A stretch of DNA of 64,000 nt from Bacillus sp. V2I10 (GTDB lineage: Bacteria > Bacillota > Bacilli > Bacillales > Bacillaceae), in assembly GCF_030817055.1 (NCBI RefSeq), contig NZ_JAUSYV010000001.1, forward strand, positions 1,512,001 to 1,576,000. Direction: 5' to 3'. Positions 17,258-26,072 of this stretch are shown piece after piece (positions within the stretch are counted from its first letter, which is position 1; each line of letters starts with the position of its first letter). The translations under genes and the position numbers were made by a program. Below the pieces are notes generated by a model. It had not been told where the DNA came from. It was given only the letters and a program-made list of their open reading frames with translations, and ran no database searches.

Positions 17258-17331
17258 GTCCAGCTCCGGCTCCTAGATCCTCGGTCAGAACGAATCTGCC
17301 TGTCGGAGCGGGCCTTGGCGCCTGAGCTTTT
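17258..17331 (+). repeat. Interspersed structured intergenic repeat, copy B (no internal hairpin)
   Basis: The blocks CAGCTCC, CTCCTAG, CTCGGTCAGAAC, ATCTGCCTGTCGGAGC match the reverse complement of copy A, but the internal hairpin of about 40 bases is absent and the flanks are joined. It fills the gap between the converging MFS and cysteine synthase genes and ends with CGCCTGAGCTTTTG, resembling the end of copy C. Confidence 0.7.
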
Positions 17332-17335
17332 GTTC

Positions 17336-18268
17336 TTAATCCTGGAGAAATAAATCACTTGATAAATAGCGCTCACCTGTGTCGCAGGCGATGCACACGA
17401 CAACATCATCAGGAGTCAGACGTTTTGCTACTTCCAGTGCAGCAAAGCAGGCAGCACCAGATGATGGGCCGACTAATATGCCTTCTTCGGCAGCAAGACG
17501 GCGGGTAATGTCGTAAGCTTGTTCGTCTTTGATTTTGAATATTTCATTATAAACGTTCTGATTCAGAATGTCAGGTATGAATCCGGGACTTGTACCTACA
17601 AGCTTATGCTTGCCTGGCTTACCCCCAGACAGGACAGGAGATCCTGCAGGCTCAACAACGTGAACCGTTAAATCAGGATAATGCTCTTTCAGCCTTTCGC
17701 CAGTTCCTGTAATCGTTCCGCCTGTACCGGCAGTTGCCACAAATGCAGACAGTTTTTTGCCAAGCCCGTCCATTGCAGAAATGATTTCAATGGCGGTTGA
17801 TTTGCGGTGTGCATCTGAGTTTGCTTCATTATCAAACTGCATAGGAACAAAGCTGTCCGGGATTTCTTTTGCAAGTTCATTCGCTTTATTGATGGCACCA
17901 GTCATTTTCTCATCGCCAGGAGTCAGCACAACTTTAGCGCCATATGCTTTCAATAGATTGATTCGTTCCTGTGTCATCGTGTCAGGCATAACAAGTATGG
18001 CTTTATAGCCTCTTGCAGCAGCGTTCATTGCAAGCCCAATGCCAGTATTGCCTGAAGTCGGCTCAATAATGGTGGAATTCTTATTTAAAAGGCCCTGTTT
18101 TTCAGCCTCTAGGATCATATTTAATGCAGCTCTGTCCTTTACACTTCCGCTTGGATTGAAAAATTCAAGCTTCAAATAGACGTCCGCTCCGTTTTCAGGA
18201 TTCAGCCGATTTAATTTTACCAAGGGAGTATCGCCAATTAAATCTGCTATATTTTCAACTACACGCAT
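17336..18268 (-). CDS. ytkP: O-acetylserine-dependent cysteine synthase (YtkP-like)
   Basis: A 310-residue fold-type II PLP enzyme. The PLP lysine lies in NPSGSVKDRAAL (about residue 44), the substrate loop is EPTSGNTGIGLA, the phosphate-binding glycine loop is TAGTGGTITGTGE and GPSSGA lies near the C-terminus. It makes cysteine from O-acetylserine and sulfide. A ribosome site AAAGGAGCTGAGATAA precedes the ATG. The location between pepV and thpR matches B. subtilis ytkP, a CysK paralogue rather than the main cysK. A structured repeat lies at its 3' end, and no riboswitch is visible upstream. Confidence 0.92.
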   Translation of the reverse strand: MRVVENIADLIGDTPLVKLNRLNPENGADVYLKLEFFNPSGSVKDRAALNMILEAEKQGLLNKNSTIIEPTSGNTGIGLAMNAAARGYKAILVMPDTMTQERINLLKAYGAKVVLTPGDEKMTGAINKANELAKEIPDSFVPMQFDNEANSDAHRKSTAIEIISAMDGLGKKLSAFVATAGTGGTITGTGERLKEHYPDLTVHVVEPAGSPVLSGGKPGKHKLVGTSPGFIPDILNQNVYNEIFKIKDEQAYDITRRLAAEEGILVGPSSGAACFAALEVAKRLTPDDVVVCIACDTGERYLSSDLFLQD

Positions 18269-18512
18269 TTATCTCAGCTCCTTTATTTGATATGATAGCA
18301 TATTTTTTTTCGGCAGCCATCCAATGCACTTGATTATATTCTTGCCTGTACCTTTGATAAGATGAAAACGAAAGGGATTTTTCTCGTTTGTGGATAAACT
18401 ATAAAAAAGCTGAAAGATGTTTTATTTCGGCAGAAAAAAATCAAATGTTGGCTGCATGGCATTATGATCAATTGCATACCATACAGCCTTCAATGCGAAT
18501 AAGGAGACTGAC

Positions 18513-19067
18513 ATGACAGCTTTGAAACACTTTTTTATAGGTATATCACTTCCTGAAGAATTGGCAAAATCCATTTATAATCAAGCGTCTTCTTTAAGGG
18601 AAGAAAAACATTTTAAATCTTGGGTGCATCCGCTTGATTATCATCTTACTCTGGCATTTTTAGGACATCCGCAATCAGAAAATCAATTAGAGCAGGTGAA
18701 ACATGATCTTGAGAAGACCCTTGTAAATAATCATGCCTTCCAATTGCAGACAACCACATTCAAGACTTTCGGGAGACCGCAGTCACCAAGGATTTTCTGG
18801 CTGGGAACAGAGGATTCAGAAAAGCTTGCAGCGCTCAGGAGCCAGGTTTATCAGATTTGCAAACATGCTGATTTCAAACTGGATGAGCGCCCGTTTACTC
18901 CGCATGTTACCGTCGCAAAGAATTGGATCTCAGAAGAAAATTTCTTAAATCAGCGGATAGCTTCACCTGAACAAATGAGCTTTACCGTGACTAGTGTGGA
19001 TCTCTTTGAGACAAAGCTTGATAAAAATCCTAAATACCATTCCATACACAACGTGATGCTGCGCTGA
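18513..19067 (+). CDS. thpR: RNA 2',3'-cyclic phosphodiesterase (2H family, ThpR/YtlP)
   Basis: The 184-residue 2H phosphoesterase has the two catalytic His-x-Thr motifs: H44-L-T46 in YHLTLAFLG and H131-V-T133 in FTPHVTVAK. Family members open 2',3'-cyclic phosphates at RNA ends and can ligate 2'-5' in vitro. AAGGAGACTGAC precedes the ATG. It corresponds to B. subtilis ytlP. The cidAB pair starts 52 bases downstream, without an intervening terminator, so a joint transcript is possible. Confidence 0.93.
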   Translation: MTALKHFFIGISLPEELAKSIYNQASSLREEKHFKSWVHPLDYHLTLAFLGHPQSENQLEQVKHDLEKTLVNNHAFQLQTTTFKTFGRPQSPRIFWLGTEDSEKLAALRSQVYQICKHADFKLDERPFTPHVTVAKNWISEENFLNQRIASPEQMSFTVTSVDLFETKLDKNPKYHSIHNVMLR

Positions 19068-19119
19068 AAAAGATTTGCCTGTCATCCTGTGTAACAACAA
19101 ATGCAAAGCAGGGATAACT

Positions 19120-19500
19120 ATGAAATGGATGAAAATATTAATTCAAATTGCTTGTTTATATCTTTTTTACCTGGCCGGAGTTTTTATACAGCATCATTTG
19201 CAGCTATCTATGCCAGGAAGCATTATCGGAATGTTTCTGCTGTTTTTCTGCCTTTCTTTAAAAATGATCAGGCTTCCGATGTTAAAAGAAGGAAGTTCTA
19301 TGCTGTTAAGTCATTTATCACTGCTTTTTATTCCGGCCACAGTCGGTTTAATCGATCATTTTGATCTGTTCAGCGGTAAAGGAATCGTAAGTGCGCTTGT
19401 CGCTCTTTTCAGCACGGCCGTGGTTATGATTTCGTCCGCTGCAATAGGGCAGCGGCTCACCATGAGAACGGAAGCTTCCGAAAAAAGAGGAGAAGTCTAA
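19120..19500 (+). CDS. cidA: CidA/LrgA family holin-like membrane protein
   Basis: The 126-residue protein has four transmembrane helices with the family signature LAGVFIQHHLQLSMPGSIIGMFLLF near the N-terminus and LSLLFIPATVGLIDH in the middle. CidA/LrgA proteins are holin-like factors linked to cell lysis, and more recently to pyruvate or overflow metabolite transport together with their LrgB partner. ATG 19120 follows AGCAGGGATAAC; the earlier frame start is unsupported. Its TAA overlaps the ATG of the next gene by one base, so the two are translationally coupled. Confidence 0.9.
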   Translation: MKWMKILIQIACLYLFYLAGVFIQHHLQLSMPGSIIGMFLLFFCLSLKMIRLPMLKEGSSMLLSHLSLLFIPATVGLIDHFDLFSGKGIVSALVALFSTAVVMISSAAIGQRLTMRTEASEKRGEV

Positions 19501-20189
19501 TGTTTTCAGCTGTCCTTTACATAGTGTTAACGATTGTCATATATGCTGCCATGAGGCAGCTCTATAAAAAATATCCCCTGCCTATTCTTGTGCCTATAGC
19601 GACATGCACTTTTTTTATCATTCTTCTTTTATTGAGCACTGGAACGACTTATTCAGAATACTTGAAAGGCGGAATCTGGATTGATGGGCTGCTCGGACCT
19701 GCGGTTGTGGCTTTGGCCTATCCTTTATATGAAAGCCGCCGTATTCTGAAAAAATATGCCTTTACTATTCTAGCAAGTGTTTTTGCAGGAAGCATCATTG
19801 GCATTGGCAGCGGAACACTTCTTGCAGGGCTTTTTCATGTGGATGAGGAGCTGATTTTGTCTCTTGCCCCTAAATCAGTGACAAATCCAATTGCAATGGA
19901 TATTGCAGACATGATGGGCGGTATTCCGGCGCTTGCTGCAATCTATGTTGTCATTGCAGGTGTTTCAGGCGCAATGTTTGGACCGTCTTTGCTGCAGCTT
20001 TTTGGCATTCATCATTCAGTAGCAAAAGGAATTGGACTAGGTGCAGCATCGCATGGCACAGGTACGGCAAGAGCACTGGAGCTGGGTGAGCTTGAAGGAG
20101 CCATCAGTTCGATTTCGATGACTTTATGCGCCATCTTTACAGCGATAATTTGCCCGCTGCTCGCACCATTTATTTTAAGCATCCTATAA
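19500..20189 (+). CDS. cidB: CidB/LrgB family membrane protein
   Basis: The 229-residue partner of CidA has about seven hydrophobic helices and the LrgB signature ending LGAASHGTGTARALELGELEGAISSISM. SLAPKSVTNPIAMDI in the middle is also typical. It probably forms a pore or transporter with CidA. Whether the pair is of the Cid or Lrg type cannot be told from sequence, and no LytTR or LysR regulator lies beside it. B. subtilis has no such pair between ytlP and ytlQ, as far as I recall, so this is a local insertion. Confidence 0.9.
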   Translation: MFSAVLYIVLTIVIYAAMRQLYKKYPLPILVPIATCTFFIILLLLSTGTTYSEYLKGGIWIDGLLGPAVVALAYPLYESRRILKKYAFTILASVFAGSIIGIGSGTLLAGLFHVDEELILSLAPKSVTNPIAMDIADMMGGIPALAAIYVVIAGVSGAMFGPSLLQLFGIHHSVAKGIGLGAASHGTGTARALELGELEGAISSISMTLCAIFTAIICPLLAPFILSIL

Positions 20190-20203
20190 GGAGTTGAAAA
20201 AAA

Positions 20204-21043
20204 TTGGCTCAACTAATCAAGATCCATTCTTGCATTTCAAGGTACGAGATGGATTTATACCGCTACCAAAGCCAATTTCTGCGTTTAAAGAAACAGCAAT
20301 GGCAAATGATCAAGCTTGCTTATGAAAATAATGAGTTTCAGCAATTTGTAAGACCTCATACAGAGACAATGGATGGAGCAGAAGGGAAAAAGGAAAAAGA
20401 AAATTTTCTCAGAAAGGTCAGTAATATATTAAGGAAAAAAGAAGAAATTGTTTCCTGCGATTTGAATATTCCAGCTGCTGAGCAACAAGCAGACACAATG
20501 GAATTCATCTTTCTCTCCGTTCCGCAAACATTGGATGAATTAAAAGCGAAATTTATGAATCACATCTTTCAGTTCCAAATGAAATGGGCCACGTCTACCA
20601 TTCGTGAAAAATCATATGCAGATGTTTCTTTTTATGAAAATGAGAGATTGCTTGAACTTCTTCAAAAATTGCCTGATCAGCATCTCATTATGTATAATCC
20701 TGTTTTCAAAATAAAAAATACGTCCATTGGGCTTGATCCGATTTTAATCAGTCCTGGAGAAATCGTTTGTATCCATTATCTCGAAGGGGGACAGCACGAC
20801 GTTATTGAAGGTTCAAGTGAACGCTTCTGGACAGTGAATCCGGGAGATCATGAAAAAAAACAGCTTTCTCCTTTAATCAGTTTGAATCGAACAGGAACAA
20901 TTGTTAAGCAATTACTAAGAGAAAGCAAGATCGATCTGGAAGTGAAAAAGGTACTGATGTACAAAAGCGGATTCATCGAGTTTCCCCAGGTACCATACGA
21001 TTTAACACTTGTAGATAAAAGGAATTTCAGTGGATGGTTCTAA
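20204..21043 (+). CDS. ytlQ: Conserved Bacillus protein with possible NERD-like core (YtlQ-like)
   Basis: The 279-residue soluble protein starts at TTG 20204 with AAGGAG ten bases upstream. The N-terminal half is helical and charged (SRYEMDLYRYQSQFLRLKKQQWQMIKLAYE). The C-terminal half has LLQKLPDQHLIMYNPVFKIKNTSIGLDPILISPGEIVCIHYLEGG, which resembles the strand pattern of NERD domains (a hidden target-site then GGIFVIE-like strand), although the usual nuclease residues are not clear. Position corresponds to B. subtilis ytlQ, function unknown. It is followed by a terminator. Confidence 0.75.
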   Translation: MAQLIKIHSCISRYEMDLYRYQSQFLRLKKQQWQMIKLAYENNEFQQFVRPHTETMDGAEGKKEKENFLRKVSNILRKKEEIVSCDLNIPAAEQQADTMEFIFLSVPQTLDELKAKFMNHIFQFQMKWATSTIREKSYADVSFYENERLLELLQKLPDQHLIMYNPVFKIKNTSIGLDPILISPGEIVCIHYLEGGQHDVIEGSSERFWTVNPGDHEKKQLSPLISLNRTGTIVKQLLRESKIDLEVKKVLMYKSGFIEFPQVPYDLTLVDKRNFSGWF

Positions 21044-21143
21044 ATTTACAGAAATTCCACAACGCCAATTAAGCATGAACAGCTGAAGGCTGCTGAGATT
21101 CTTTTGTCCCAATGCTTGATTGACTCTTTTCGCAGAAACGATT

Positions 21144-21169
21144 AATACGCCGGCAGGCGTATTTTTTTG
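21144..21169 (+). terminator. Rho-independent terminator after ytlQ
   Basis: AATACGCC and GGCGTATT pair around a four-base loop, followed by six T residues. Confidence 0.9.
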
Positions 21170-21271
21170 TAGATTCGTACATACAGTTTCACTAAAAAAA
21201 GCTATAATTTTACTAGACTGGGAATATCTAAGCAGATATTCATGAAATCGCTGAAGATAATGGAGATTAGG

Positions 21272-22192
21272 ATGAAGAACAGCATATACTTTATCATTAA
21301 CCCCCTTGCCGGGAATGGCAGATCATTACGTGTTTGGAAAAAGGTAAAAGCTGAACTCGAGCTTAATTCTATAGACTATCGTTCTTTTTTAACTGACTAT
21401 TCAGGTCATGCAGAAATTCTGGCCAGGCAAATAGCGACGATTCAGGATTATCACTTGAAGACGGTTATTGGAATCGGCGGAGACGGCACGATTCATGAGA
21501 TCGCAAATGGGCTGAGTGAATTTAATCATGTGCAGATAGGGTTTATTCCAGCTGGATCCGGTAATGACTTTAAGAGAGGGTATGGCCATTCTTCTAAAGA
21601 AGGTTCATCAATTTTCCTCAGGTTAAAAAGGCAAGTAAAAACCTTTGACTTAGGTCAATATCATACAGGCCAAATGAACCGTTTCTTTGTAAACAGTATT
21701 GGCGCAGGGTTTGATGCATATGTTGCGAAGCTTTCAAACGAAATGGCAGTGAAGAAACTGCTGAATAAATTAAGGGCAGGTTCTTTAATTTATATAGCGG
21801 CCCTGCTGAAAGGGCTTATGAATTATCAGCCAAGTACCGTCACATTGACTGTTGATGAAACGGTTCACGTGTTTGAAAATGTCTGGCTTGCGGCAGTATG
21901 CAACCACCCATTTTATGGGGGAGGCATGAAAATTTCTCCATCTGCAAAACCGGATGATGGTGTACTTGACCTCCTCGTTGTGCATGATTTATCAAGATTA
22001 AAGCTGCTTCTGCTCTTTGGACTGGTTTTTGCGGGGAAGCATACACGGCTGAAAGAAGTTCATACGTTCACGGGAAAGGAAATAAAAATTGCTGCAGCTG
22101 CTCCGCTCATGCTTCAAGCGGAAGGAGAATACATAGGCGAAACACCGGTCACAGTCACATTGAGACCTAAAAGCATAAAGTATTATACGTGA
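21272..22192 (+). CDS. ytlR: Diacylglycerol kinase-family lipid kinase (YtlR-like)
   Basis: The 306-residue DAGK catalytic-domain protein has the start YFIINPLAGNGRS, the nucleotide-binding loop GIGGDGTIHEIANGL and GFIPAGSGNDFKRGYG, followed by a beta-sandwich C-terminal domain with the GGGMKISPSAKPDDGVLDLLVV strand pair. Family members phosphorylate diacylglycerol, sphingosine or related lipids with ATP. The start at 21272 has GGAG six bases upstream; two upstream in-frame ATGs are less well placed. It is not the main DgkB of Bacillus. The lipid substrate is open. Confidence 0.88.
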   Translation: MKNSIYFIINPLAGNGRSLRVWKKVKAELELNSIDYRSFLTDYSGHAEILARQIATIQDYHLKTVIGIGGDGTIHEIANGLSEFNHVQIGFIPAGSGNDFKRGYGHSSKEGSSIFLRLKRQVKTFDLGQYHTGQMNRFFVNSIGAGFDAYVAKLSNEMAVKKLLNKLRAGSLIYIAALLKGLMNYQPSTVTLTVDETVHVFENVWLAAVCNHPFYGGGMKISPSAKPDDGVLDLLVVHDLSRLKLLLLFGLVFAGKHTRLKEVHTFTGKEIKIAAAAPLMLQAEGEYIGETPVTVTLRPKSIKYYT

Positions 22193-22263
22193 ATCTAATA
22201 TCAAGTTGTTTCTCAATGGGTATACTGATGTGATGAAACAACTTTTGCAGGCAGGTGACTAAA

Positions 22264-24402
22264 ATGTTATCGGTACAACGTGCATATCATGCATACCTTG
22301 ATGAAATGGACTTAATTACAATCCTTATCCCAAAAGACATGCAGTCCTCTGACAATAAAACATTTTTTCTTCTGGATGGCGAAACCCGGCTGAAGCTGCA
22401 ATGTGAGCGTCAGCAGGATATTGAAAACAGAGTTAAATATCAATGCAGACTGGATTCATCCATAAAACCATTTGGAAAATTGTATGAAGTATGTGATGAA
22501 CTGGGTAATAAAACAGATCTGCAAATCGGTGCAGTTATTCGGACGGATGAATTTGATGAACACTTTTATTATGAAGGGGATGACCTTGGGGTCCGTTTCA
22601 GCAAAGACTCTGTAACAATGAAGTTATGGTCTCCGACTGCGACGGATGTACGGGTGAAATTACTGTTTCCAAGCGATCAGCGGGAGGAAACTCTTCCACT
22701 AAAGCGAGATGACAGCGGAATTTGGACAATCGAACTGAAGGGTAATTTTGACAGTGTTTTCTACACTTATCTCGTGTGTGTTAATTTAATTTGGAATGAA
22801 GCGGTTGATCCATATGCAAAAGCCGTATCCATGAATGGCGTTTATGGAGTCATCGCAGATTTTGGTCAAACAGTGGTAGAGAAACGAAAACCAGCTCCTC
22901 TTGCTCAATTAACGGATGCCATTATCTATGAAGCGCATATACGTGATTTTACCATCCATCCAAACAGCGGTATTAACCAAAAAGGCAAATATGCAGCATT
23001 CACAGAAACTGACACAAAAACCGGGATGGGAATGACATCAGGCATATCCTATCTGAAAGAACTTGGCATTACCCATTTAGAATTGCTCCCTTTCAACGAT
23101 TTTGAAGGAGTCAATGAGCAGAATGTTCTCGAGCATTACAATTGGGGATACAACCCGCTTCATTTTAATGCTCCAGAAGGCAGCTACTCATCTGATCCGG
23201 AAAATCCATATACAAGAATCAAGGAGTTAAAAACAGCGATCCAGGCTATACATGCAAACGGCATGAGAGTCATTATGGATGTGGTTTACAATCATGTTTA
23301 CATCAGAGAAAATTCCTCATTTGAAAAGATTGTTCCGGGATATTTCTTTCGTCATGACCAGAATGGCCTTCCTTCAAATGGTACTGGAGTAGGCAATGAT
23401 TTTGCTTCAGAAATGAAAATGGCCAGCAAGTTTATTATAGATTCAATCACTTTTTGGCTGAAGGAATATGATGTTGACGGTTTTCGCTTTGATTTAATGG
23501 GGATATTGGATATTCACACAATGAATAAGGTGAACGATATTTGTAAGCGGTTAAAACCTGATATTCTTATTTTAGGAGAAGGCTGGGATTTGCTTACCCC
23601 GCTTCCATATGAAGAAAAAGCCATTATTGCAAATGCGGGTAAAATGCCTGGCATCGCATTTTTTAACGATCAGTTCAGAGACAATATTAAAGGAAGCACG
23701 TTTGAAGTGTTGGACAAAGGATTTATTCTTGGCCACTCTGGAAATCCGGAAATGCTTGCAAAAATCATGAGCGGCTCTATTGCACATTTCACAAATCCTG
23801 CACAATCCATCAATTATGTAGAATCGCATGATAATCATACGCTATGGGATAAGATGAATTTGTGTCTTCCAAATGAGCCAGTTGAATATAAACGGCTCAG
23901 GCAGAAGCTTGCTGCGGGTATGGTCATTCTTGCACAGGGAATTCCTTTTCTTCATAGCGGGCAGGAGTTTTACCGAACAAAACAAGGCGTGGAGAACAGC
24001 TATAAATCACCTGATGAGATCAATCAGCTAAACTGGAATGAAAGAGAGCAATATGCAAATGATGTCAGATATATTCAGCATCTTATTTCTCTAAGGAAGT
24101 CTCATGGAGCATTCAGGCTAAGTTCCTCACAAGAAATAAGCAGACATTATCGGATTTTTATGAATGGGGATGGCATTTTCGCGTACTGCTTAAACGATGT
24201 AGGTGCATATGGTCCATGGAGAAAGATTGCGGTCATTCATTGCAGTCATCGAAATGGCAAGGTTATATCCCTGCCCTGGAAAGGTGAATGGGAACTTGCC
24301 TCAAGTCCATTCATTTTTCAGAGAGAAGCAAACTCAGCCCAGCATGTAAGCGAATCATTTAAGGTGAAAGAAATAGGGACTTTTGTCTTATTCCAAAAGT
24401 AG
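22264..24402 (+). CDS. amyX: Type I pullulanase (alpha-1,6-glucan debranching), intracellular
   Basis: A 712-residue GH13 debranching enzyme, the length of B. subtilis AmyX (about 718). The N-terminal beta domains (including a CBM48-type module around residues 110-200) precede the barrel. The pullulanase signature YNWGYNPLHF, region I MDVVYNHVY, region II GFRFDLMGI (nucleophile Asp), region III ILGEGWDL (acid Glu) and region IV YVESHDNHTLWDKM are all present. It lacks a signal peptide, so it acts on glycogen or imported maltodextrin in the cytoplasm. ATG 22264 with AGGTGA upstream is preferred to GTG 22255. Confidence 0.95.
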   Translation: MLSVQRAYHAYLDEMDLITILIPKDMQSSDNKTFFLLDGETRLKLQCERQQDIENRVKYQCRLDSSIKPFGKLYEVCDELGNKTDLQIGAVIRTDEFDEHFYYEGDDLGVRFSKDSVTMKLWSPTATDVRVKLLFPSDQREETLPLKRDDSGIWTIELKGNFDSVFYTYLVCVNLIWNEAVDPYAKAVSMNGVYGVIADFGQTVVEKRKPAPLAQLTDAIIYEAHIRDFTIHPNSGINQKGKYAAFTETDTKTGMGMTSGISYLKELGITHLELLPFNDFEGVNEQNVLEHYNWGYNPLHFNAPEGSYSSDPENPYTRIKELKTAIQAIHANGMRVIMDVVYNHVYIRENSSFEKIVPGYFFRHDQNGLPSNGTGVGNDFASEMKMASKFIIDSITFWLKEYDVDGFRFDLMGILDIHTMNKVNDICKRLKPDILILGEGWDLLTPLPYEEKAIIANAGKMPGIAFFNDQFRDNIKGSTFEVLDKGFILGHSGNPEMLAKIMSGSIAHFTNPAQSINYVESHDNHTLWDKMNLCLPNEPVEYKRLRQKLAAGMVILAQGIPFLHSGQEFYRTKQGVENSYKSPDEINQLNWNEREQYANDVRYIQHLISLRKSHGAFRLSSSQEISRHYRIFMNGDGIFAYCLNDVGAYGPWRKIAVIHCSHRNGKVISLPWKGEWELASSPFIFQREANSAQHVSESFKVKEIGTFVLFQK

Positions 24403-24449
24403 GTTTTCGGTTTTTCTTGACTAAAATTGCTTGGAAACGATAAAATTTA

Positions 24450-24502
24450 AAAGGATAGCTATCTGTAACAGATTCTTCATCTTTGAATAGCTGTCTTTTT
24501 TA
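24450..24502 (+). terminator. Possible terminator after amyX
   Basis: GATAGCTAT and ATAGCTGTC can pair across a long loop and are followed by TTTTTT. The long loop makes this uncertain. Confidence 0.45.
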
Positions 24503-24617
24503 ATTGACTTAATGAAAGATATATAAGGTGAAGGAAACAGGCTGTACACTTTATTCGATCATGTTAGCGTGTGCCCTGATGCTTTCCCTATTCCAAACTT
24601 ATAAATGAAATGTTGGG

Positions 24618-25424
24618 TTGAAATTGAAGGTGAACTGGTTGGAACAACTACTAGGAAGCGAGTGGGAGCTATCTCCTGCTGGCGGAGCAACAGGCGATGC
24701 ATATTTTGCACAGCGAGAAGGGCAAAAATTGTTCTTAAAACGAAATAGTTCTCCATTCTTGGCCGTTCTGTCTGCTGAAGGAATTGTTCCTAAGCTGGTA
24801 TGGACAAAAAGGCTGGAAAATGGCGATGTGATTACAGCACAGCACTGGCTAAGCGGACGTGAACTGAAGCCAAGTGATATGAAAGGTGAAAATGTAGCGG
24901 AACTGCTGCATAAAATCCATCATTCCAAGGAACTGCTGGATATGCTGAAACGTCTGGGAAAACAACCGCTTACTCCTTCAATTATTTTAGAGGATTTAAA
25001 GCAAACGGTTGAGTTCGAAAACTTTTATCTCCCAGAAGTCATGCAGGCTATTCATTATCTTGAATCCAATCTTCCATATGTGGATTGTGATGATAAAGTT
25101 GTCTGTCATTGTGATGTGAATCATAATAATTGGCTGTTATCCAATGATGAACAGCTATATCTGATTGACTGGGACGGAGCCTTAATTGCAGATCCCGCAA
25201 TTGATATTGGCATGCTTTTATACTGGTATATCGACGAAAAAGACTGGGAAAGCTGGCTTTCTACATATGGCCTGAACTTAACCGATCAGCTTCTTGGAAG
25301 AATGTACTGGTATGTGCTTGCGCAAACGATTACCTATACCCTTTGGTATCGCGCAAAACACAATGAAAAGGAAACAAATGAATGGCATAACTACCTGCGT
25401 CAAATGATTTCTAAGTTAAATTAG
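24618..25424 (+). CDS. ytmP: APH/choline kinase-fold phosphotransferase (YtmP-like)
   Basis: The 268-residue protein has an aminoglycoside-phosphotransferase/choline kinase fold. The catalytic loop VVCHCDVNHNNWLL (Asp and downstream Asn, with HCD in place of HGD) is followed by the metal-binding LYLIDWDGALIADPAIDIGMLLYW. The phosphate-acceptor is unknown. The start is uncertain: TTG 24618, GTG 24630 and TTG 24639 all lie in frame, and the last has GAAGGTG six bases upstream, so the protein may begin MEQLLGSEWEL. The gene overlaps the convergent ytzH by four bases. Same order as in B. subtilis. Confidence 0.82.
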   Translation: MKLKVNWLEQLLGSEWELSPAGGATGDAYFAQREGQKLFLKRNSSPFLAVLSAEGIVPKLVWTKRLENGDVITAQHWLSGRELKPSDMKGENVAELLHKIHHSKELLDMLKRLGKQPLTPSIILEDLKQTVEFENFYLPEVMQAIHYLESNLPYVDCDDKVVCHCDVNHNNWLLSNDEQLYLIDWDGALIADPAIDIGMLLYWYIDEKDWESWLSTYGLNLTDQLLGRMYWYVLAQTITYTLWYRAKHNEKETNEWHNYLRQMISKLN

Positions 25425-25699
25425 GAAAATGAATCAATATCATCAATCCATTGTGTAAGAACATTTTGCTGAGATGTTATATAGGAATTCAGTTCTGAAG
25501 AATTTTTTCCATCCTGACTGTAAGAATAAATATTTTGCAGTACGTTTTTTAAATCCTGATGAATGTTTGTATTCACCATCAGTGATTTGATGACACGCTC
25601 AAGTTGTTCACATTCTGCAACTGTTCCGCAGCAGTCACTTTGATGTTCTGTCAATATATCCTTTAATAATTCAACTTGATGCTGATATTCTAGCGGCAT
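25421..25699 (-). CDS. ytzH: YtzH-like small helical protein
   Basis: The 92-residue, mainly helical protein (EYQHQVELLKDILTEHQSDCCGTVAECEQLERVIKSLM) has the length of B. subtilis YtzH; function unknown. The ATG at 25699 follows AAAGGAGTG; the longer open frame to 25756 has no ribosome site. Its stop overlaps the stop of ytmP. A CC pair near residue 20 is notable, but no metal-binding family is evident. Confidence 0.8.
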   Translation of the reverse strand: MPLEYQHQVELLKDILTEHQSDCCGTVAECEQLERVIKSLMVNTNIHQDLKNVLQNIYSYSQDGKNSSELNSYITSQQNVLTQWIDDIDSFS

Positions 25700-25762
25700 G
25701 GCAAACACTCCTTTACACATTCTTGTCTTAACTTGTGCAGGAAGAAGCCATTTCATTCTGAA

Positions 25763-25803
25763 TAAAAATGACCAGATCCAAGCAGGGCCTGGTCATTTTT
25801 TTT
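25763..25803 (+). terminator. Bidirectional-type terminator hairpin
   Basis: AAAAATGACCAG and CTGGTCATTTTT pair perfectly across a 13-base loop, followed by more T residues. It would stop plus-strand read-through from ytmP and, with its A-run, could act on the other strand. Confidence 0.75.
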
Positions 25804-25881
25804 GCAGTTAAATCCGCTCAGCTATTTGCTTTTGATTTTGCCTCATGTTGATAAGATCTGCTTAGGGAACTCTTGTTTATT

Positions 25882-25986
25882 GATAGAACAAGGGTTTTCG
25901 CTGATAAAACCTTGATTTACATGGATAAACCTTAGATTTATGCTGATAAAACTAAGGTTTGCGCTGATAATACCTATTATAAAATA
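25882..25986. repeat. 21-bp tandem repeat array 1
   Basis: GATAGAAC, GATAAAACC, GATAAACC, GATAAAAC and GATAATACC begin at 25882, 25903, 25924, 25945 and 25966, exactly 21 bases apart. The spacers share TTGATTTA/TTAGATTTA and GCGCT/TTCGCT ends. The array lies upstream of trmB. A related array lies at 28155-28279. Confidence 0.8.
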
Positions 25987-26072
25987 CAGATTTTAACATG
26001 GAATTTCTCTTGCGCACCCTCCCATTTCATGATATCTTTTATGGCGACATTAAATCGATAGAGGTGTGCATC

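Noticed and set aside
25882..25986. CRISPR array of short repeats
   Set aside because: Units are contiguous and variable, with no constant 28-37 bp repeat alternating with unique spacers, and no cas genes are near.
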